The translations under genes were made by a program, and so were the position numbers. Below the pieces are notes generated by a model that worked only from the letters and a program-made list of their open reading frames with translations, made no database searches and was not told the DNA's origin. Shown one piece after another: positions 59,846 through 64,000 of a stretch of 64,000 bases of DNA (within the stretch, counting starts at the first letter, position 1; each line of letters begins with the position of its first letter). The DNA comes from CALLPQ01 sp964392325 (lineage in GTDB: Bacteria; Pseudomonadota; Alphaproteobacteria; Caulobacterales; Parvularculaceae), in contig CAYMPJ010000015.1 in the NCBI GenBank assembly GCA_964392325.1, forward strand, positions 21,936 through 85,935, read 5' to 3'.

Positions 59846-61591
59846 ATGCTGACTTCTCTCCATATCCAGGACTTTGTTCTGATTGATGAATTGTCCCTTA
59901 CTTTGTCTCAGGGATTAACCGCGCTTACCGGCGAGACCGGGGCGGGTAAGTCTATTCTGCTTGATGCGCTGGGGCTTGCTTGTGGTGGCCGGGCAGAGCG
60001 CGGGGCGGTGCGCCGCGGGGCAAAACAAGGGGTGGTGACCGTTGTTTTCGAGCCGCCCTCCAACCATGCGGTTTGGGCGCTATTGGAAGAAAATGGCCTT
60101 ATCGGGGAGATGGACGGCGAGGAAAGCCAGATTATTTTGCGCCGCGTTCAAGGGAGCGATGGTCGCGGGCGCGGATTTATCAATGACCGCCCGGTCAGCG
60201 TCTCCATGTTGCGCCAGATCGGCGAATGCCTCATGGAGATCCATGGCCAACATGATGGGCGAGGTTTTTTAACCGCCTCTACGCACCGTGAATTACTGGA
60301 TGATTTTGGCGGCCATGAAGTTCAGGTTAAAAAAGTTCGCGCGTGCTGGCGCGACTGGCGCGAGTCGGTTTCAGCACTGGATGAAAAAAAACGCGATCGC
60401 GATCAGGCGCTGCGTGAGGCCGATTATTTGCGCCATGTGGTCAGCGAGCTTATTGAAATCGATCCCCAAGAGGATGAAGAAGGCGATTTGGTCGAGACGC
60501 GTACGCGCTTGATGGCGGCCGAGAAAATGCTTGATGAGGTGCGCAGCGCGCGAGAGAGTATTGATGATGATGGTCTCGAGGAGCGTTTCTCGCGGGCCGC
60601 CCGTCAACTTGCAAGCGCTTCTGGAAGGCTTACTGAGGGCGATAGTTTATTCGATGAAGCCAGCGAAAAAATCGAGGCAGCGCTCAGTCATATTATGGAA
60701 GCGCGGGCTGTGACCGCCCAACTTGCCGACAAGCTTGATCCAGATCCGCAAGCATTAGAACAGGTCGAGGAGCGTTTATTTGCGCTGCGCGGGGCGGCGC
60801 GCAAGCACGGTGTTACCTTGCAAAACTTACCGGCGTTTTTTCTGCGCGCCAAAACAACATTGGAGAGCCTTGATGCGGGGGAGGCGGCATTTGAGGATTT
60901 GGAAAAAGCGGTACGCGAGGGAGAAACCCGTTATATGCGCGAGGCGGAGCGGCTTTCAAAAAACCGCACCAAGATTGCTGCAATTCTTGATAAAGCTGTG
61001 ATGACGGAACTTGCCCCTTTAAAACTGGGGCGCGCGCATTTTACGACTTCAATCGAGACAGATAAAACTAATCCGGGTAGTGATGGTATTGACCATATCG
61101 AATTTATGGTCGCAACCAATCCGGGCGCGCCTATGGGGCCGTTAAAAACCATAGCCTCAGGGGGCGAGTTATCGCGGTTTATTCTGGCAATGAAGGCGGC
61201 GCTCTCGGCTCGGGAAAACCGGACAGTCATTATTTTTGATGAGGTGGATGCGGGGGTCGGCGGTGCGGTCGCGGAAGCTGTGGGGGAGCGTCTTGCGCGT
61301 CTTGCCCATAATACCCAAGTGCTGGTCGTCACCCACTCGCCGCAAGTTGCTGCATGCGCTGATGCCCATTGGCAGGTTTCAAAAAAACAATCAGCAAAAG
61401 AAACCACGACCGATGTAGTGGTTTTGAGCGATGGCGAGCGCATCGAGGAAATTGCGCGTTTGCTCTCGGGGGCGAAAGTGACCACAGAGGCGAGAGCCGC
61501 AGCCGGTAAGCTTCTGGGCGTCACCGTTAAGCCGGGTCCGCGCGCCAAAGCCGGTGTGAAATCGACAGCGAGACAGAAAAAAGCGGGATAA
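59846..61591 (+). CDS. recN: DNA repair protein RecN
   Basis: RecN is an SMC-like ATPase for double-strand break repair. The N-terminal MLTSLHIQDFVLIDELSL and Walker A GETGAGKS (29-36) precede coiled coils (about 170-370) and the signature IASGGELSRFILAMKAAL. Walker B is VIIFDEVDAGVGG, and LARLAHNTQVLVVTHSPQVAA follows. ATG 59846 has AGGA seven bases upstream; an in-frame GTG (59822) would add eight residues. The stop overlaps the ligA start by one base. No LexA box is evident in the 180-base gap upstream. Confidence 0.95.
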   Translation: MLTSLHIQDFVLIDELSLTLSQGLTALTGETGAGKSILLDALGLACGGRAERGAVRRGAKQGVVTVVFEPPSNHAVWALLEENGLIGEMDGEESQIILRRVQGSDGRGRGFINDRPVSVSMLRQIGECLMEIHGQHDGRGFLTASTHRELLDDFGGHEVQVKKVRACWRDWRESVSALDEKKRDRDQALREADYLRHVVSELIEIDPQEDEEGDLVETRTRLMAAEKMLDEVRSARESIDDDGLEERFSRAARQLASASGRLTEGDSLFDEASEKIEAALSHIMEARAVTAQLADKLDPDPQALEQVEERLFALRGAARKHGVTLQNLPAFFLRAKTTLESLDAGEAAFEDLEKAVREGETRYMREAERLSKNRTKIAAILDKAVMTELAPLKLGRAHFTTSIETDKTNPGSDGIDHIEFMVATNPGAPMGPLKTIASGGELSRFILAMKAALSARENRTVIIFDEVDAGVGGAVAEAVGERLARLAHNTQVLVVTHSPQVAACADAHWQVSKKQSAKETTTDVVVLSDGERIEEIARLLSGAKVTTEARAAAGKLLGVTVKPGPRAKAGVKSTARQKKAG

Positions 61592-63753
61592 TGCAAGAAC
61601 GAGACTTTTCCGCAATGCCGGTTGAGGCTTTAACGCCCGAACAGGCCGGTACTGAATTAGAGCGACTCGCCGGTGTTCTCGCGAGCGCTGATGATGCCTA
61701 TCACGGCAAAGATGCCCCGATCATGATTGATGCGGAGTATGATGCCTTGCGGCGGCGCAATATGCTGATTGAAGAGCGTTTTCCCAAACTCATCCGCGAA
61801 GATAGTCCGAGTAAAAAGGTGGGCGCTGCCCCTTCAAGTCGCTTTGAAAAGGTGACCCATGCGGTTCCCATGCTCTCCCTTGATAATGCATTTAATGACG
61901 AGGATGTCGTAGATTTTGATGCGAGTATTCGCCGGTTTTTGACCCTTGATGAGGCCGCTCCCCTTAGCTTTACGGCTGAACCAAAAATTGATGGCCTCTC
62001 GGCGAGCCTTCGCTATGAAGATGGCATTTTGGTAACTGGTGCAACGCGCGGTGATGGCCGTGTAGGCGAGAATGTGACCGCCAATTTATTGACCCTGAAA
62101 GATATTCCCAAACGTCTGAAAAATGCACCGGCAATTTTGGAGGTGCGCGGCGAAGTTTTTATGTCCCATCAGGATTTTGCCAAGGTAAATTCTCAAAGAG
62201 AGAAAGATAATCCGGGTAAAGACCTCTTTGCTAACCCCCGTAATGCGGCTGCGGGGTCTTTGCGCCAACTCGATAGCGCAATCACGAAAAAGCGCCCCTT
62301 GAAATTTTTTGCCTATAGTTGGGGTGAGGTGAGCGAACCATTTGCAACAAGTCAGTGGGAGGCTATTCAGGCTTTTAAAAAGTGGGGATTTACGATCAAT
62401 CCCAATACAAAGCTTTGTAAAAGTGTTGATCAAATCATCGCCCATTATCGCACAATCGAGGCGGAACGGGCCGGGCTTGAATATGATATTGACGGCGTTG
62501 TCTACAAGGTTGACCGGTTGGACTATCAAGAACGCCTTGGCTTTCGTTCAAACAATCCGCGCTGGGCTATTGCCCATAAATTTGCCGCTGAAAAAGCGAT
62601 AACCAAGCTGGAGGATATTGATATTCAGGTAGGGCGCACTGGTGCGCTTACGCCAGTTGCGCGCCTGACCCCGGTTACGGTTGGCGGGGTCGTGGTTTCC
62701 AATGCCACGCTCCATAATCAGGACGAGATTGAGCGCAAAGATATTCGCATCGGGGATACAGTCGTCGTGCAGCGGGCAGGGGATGTGATCCCGCAAATTG
62801 TTGAAGTGATCGCCGATAAACGCCCGAAAAATTCAAACCCATATACCTTTCCCCAAAGCTGCCCTGCCTGCGGCAGTCCGGCGGTTCGTGGTCAGAATGT
62901 GAAAGGGGATATGGATGTCGTGCGTCGTTGCACTGGCGGGTTAACCTGTCTTGCACAAGCGGTTGAAAGCTTAAAGCATTTTGTTGCGCGCAAAACCATG
63001 GATATTGATGGCTTAGGAGTGAAACAGATAGAGAGTTTTTTCGAGCAGGGCATTATCCGTGAACCAGCCGATATTTTCACCCTTCAAGAGCGTCAGGAAA
63101 ATGGTGAGATTAATCTTTATACCTATAAAACCGATAAGGATGGTAAGCTTGTATTAAAACAGGGTAATCCACAGCCCACCAACAAAAAGTCGATTGAAAA
63201 TCTTTTTGCATCGATAGAAGCACGTCGCAAACCCACACTTGACCGGTTTATCAATGCGCTCGGAATTCGCCATATCGGTGAGACCAATGCCCGGCTTTTT
63301 GCGCAGAGTTATGGAAGCTTTGAAGCGTTTGAGAGGGCGGCCATTGAAGGACAGGATCAAGAGAGCGTATCCCATAGTGAGATGCTCGCGATTGATGGTG
63401 TTGGTGAATTGGTTGCCTTGGGGGTGATCGAATTTTTTGCGGTTCAGAAAAATTGTGATGCAGTGGGCCGTCTTATTGCCCAAGTCACGCCGGAAAAATA
63501 TGAACTCACTCTCGATGATGACAGCCCGGTTGCAGGGAAAACGATTGTCTTTACAGGAAAACTGGAATTAATGAGCCGAGATGAAGCAAAGGCCAAAGCA
63601 CAAAGTCTCTCGGCAAAAGTTGCGGGCTCAATATCGGCAAAAACGGATTATCTTGTTGCTGGTCCCGGTGCAGGGTCAAAATTAAAAAAGGCCCAGGATT
63701 TGAACATCAAGGTTTTAACCGAACAAGAGTGGCTCGATTTAATTGGAAGCTGA
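61591..63753 (+). CDS. ligA: NAD-dependent DNA ligase
   Basis: LigA seals nicks in replication and repair. 720 residues: domain Ia (ADDAYHGKDAPIMIDAEYDAL), adenylation with Lys132 in TAEPKIDGLSASL and GDGRVGENVTANL, an OB fold with GRTGALTPVARLTPVTVGG, and the zinc finger CPACGSP...CTGGLTC. Helix-hairpin-helix repeats follow, then a C-terminal BRCT domain (AGKTIVFTGKLELMSRDEA). It shares an overlapping start with recN. It converges with the RTX-like gene at the right edge. Confidence 0.96.
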   Translation: MQERDFSAMPVEALTPEQAGTELERLAGVLASADDAYHGKDAPIMIDAEYDALRRRNMLIEERFPKLIREDSPSKKVGAAPSSRFEKVTHAVPMLSLDNAFNDEDVVDFDASIRRFLTLDEAAPLSFTAEPKIDGLSASLRYEDGILVTGATRGDGRVGENVTANLLTLKDIPKRLKNAPAILEVRGEVFMSHQDFAKVNSQREKDNPGKDLFANPRNAAAGSLRQLDSAITKKRPLKFFAYSWGEVSEPFATSQWEAIQAFKKWGFTINPNTKLCKSVDQIIAHYRTIEAERAGLEYDIDGVVYKVDRLDYQERLGFRSNNPRWAIAHKFAAEKAITKLEDIDIQVGRTGALTPVARLTPVTVGGVVVSNATLHNQDEIERKDIRIGDTVVVQRAGDVIPQIVEVIADKRPKNSNPYTFPQSCPACGSPAVRGQNVKGDMDVVRRCTGGLTCLAQAVESLKHFVARKTMDIDGLGVKQIESFFEQGIIREPADIFTLQERQENGEINLYTYKTDKDGKLVLKQGNPQPTNKKSIENLFASIEARRKPTLDRFINALGIRHIGETNARLFAQSYGSFEAFERAAIEGQDQESVSHSEMLAIDGVGELVALGVIEFFAVQKNCDAVGRLIAQVTPEKYELTLDDDSPVAGKTIVFTGKLELMSRDEAKAKAQSLSAKVAGSISAKTDYLVAGPGAGSKLKKAQDLNIKVLTEQEWLDLIGS

Positions 63754-63797
63754 GTGTTGAGAACCCAGCTCCCACATGAAATTGTTATCCATTCCGG

Positions 63798-64000
63798 TTA
63801 AAAGATAAAGTCACCAGCAACGAGATCAGCCATATCAACACCCGTTAAGGTCAGGGTGTTAATCCCTGCAGTGATGACTGCATTACCGTCAACGTCTTCA
63901 CCCAGATGGTTGGCAATTAGGTCAGCAAAATCATCAATCTGAATAACCGCGGATAGATCAATCGCTTCAATGGCATTTGCTTGATCAAAGTCAGTGATAA
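63798..64000 (-). CDS. C-terminus of an RTX/type I secreted protein, cut by window edge
   Basis: On the minus strand the frame is open from base 64000 to TAA at 63798. It gives ITDFDQANAIEAIDLSAVIQ, then IDDFADLIANHLGEDVDGN and AVITAGINTLTLTGVDMADL, ending VAGDFIF. The DF...AIDLS, GED...NAVIT and LTLTGV..ADLVAGDFIF order is the usual C-terminal end of RTX proteins exported by type I systems: acidic, Gly/Asp-rich and ending in a hydrophobic DF-x-F. The start and repeats lie outside. The T1SS genes at 53-56 kb may export it. Confidence 0.75.
   Translation of the reverse strand, partial: ITDFDQANAIEAIDLSAVIQIDDFADLIANHLGEDVDGNAVITAGINTLTLTGVDMADLVAGDFIF

Noticed and set aside
60931..61596. Minus-strand open frame of 221 codons opposite recN
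   Set aside because: It is the shadow of RecN; composition (Ser/Ala/Thr-rich) is that of an antisense frame.

Overview
The window reads as a stretch of chromosome from a flagellated, Gram-negative alphaproteobacterium of moderate, roughly balanced GC content. The evidence is its combination of genes. It has a Caulobacter-type flagellar set (fliX opposite flgI-cheL-flbY), an alphaproteobacterial DksA variant, an NYN-domain gene beside folK, a DUF983 gene beside rpmG, the lpxC-bamD-recN-ligA order, DUF2853, and an outer-membrane and lipid A gene complement. A Caulobacterales/Maricaulales-like host would fit, but genus cannot be read from the sequence. A run of exactly 100 N inside a tandem-repeat gene shows that this is a draft assembly. 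There are no insertion sequences, prophage genes or CRISPR arrays. The one RNA gene that can be assigned is tRNA-Thr(GGT).

Layout. 1-14100 is mostly housekeeping: an NYN-domain protein cut by the window edge, folK, rpmG, alkaline phosphatase, a SoxR gene divergent from two glyoxalase-fold genes with a SoxR-type promoter between them, mazG, proA, proB, ilvE, rpmF and accA. 14200-26400 holds a membrane-anchored lysozyme, flagellar genes (flbY, cheL, flgI, fliX, fliN, fliP, fliO), dksA, tRNA-Thr, lipB, a methyltransferase, and a SYLF-domain protein with a Ser-Tyr-Ser-Gln-Asp repeat tail that the assembly could not close. 26450-44318 is an exopolysaccharide locus of the kind that normally accompanies exosortase A (XrtA). 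It runs: a glycosyltransferase/WalW fusion, sugar transferase, giant TPR protein, Wza-like export lipoprotein, chain-length protein, tyrosine autokinase, outer-membrane barrel, AAA ATPase, DUF3473 deacetylase, FemAB-like protein and TIGR03087-type glycosyltransferase. A strong sigma-54 promoter match precedes the export gene. No exosortase or PEP-CTERM protein is visible.

44319-52000 holds dispersed palindromic repeats, an orphan small transcription unit (promoter, near-perfect Shine-Dalgarno, 27-codon ORF, overlapping hairpins, terminator), uppP, a lone sdhB, a lysozyme lipoprotein, lemA with an HtpX-like protease, and a TSUP transporter. 52049-57388 holds a Pcm-like methyltransferase and a type I secretion ABC transporter, membrane-fusion protein and glycosyltransferase operon. 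57648-63753 is lpxC-bamD-recN-ligA. The right edge carries the C-terminus of an RTX-like protein, a plausible cargo of the type I exporter.

Taken together, the window is rich in envelope and surface functions: flagellum, capsule or exopolysaccharide, type I secretion, lipid A and undecaprenyl recycling, and wall hydrolases. The least explained items are the 44.6-44.9 kb small transcript, the repeat-tailed SYLF protein, and the exosortase-less XrtA-type locus with its sigma-54 site.
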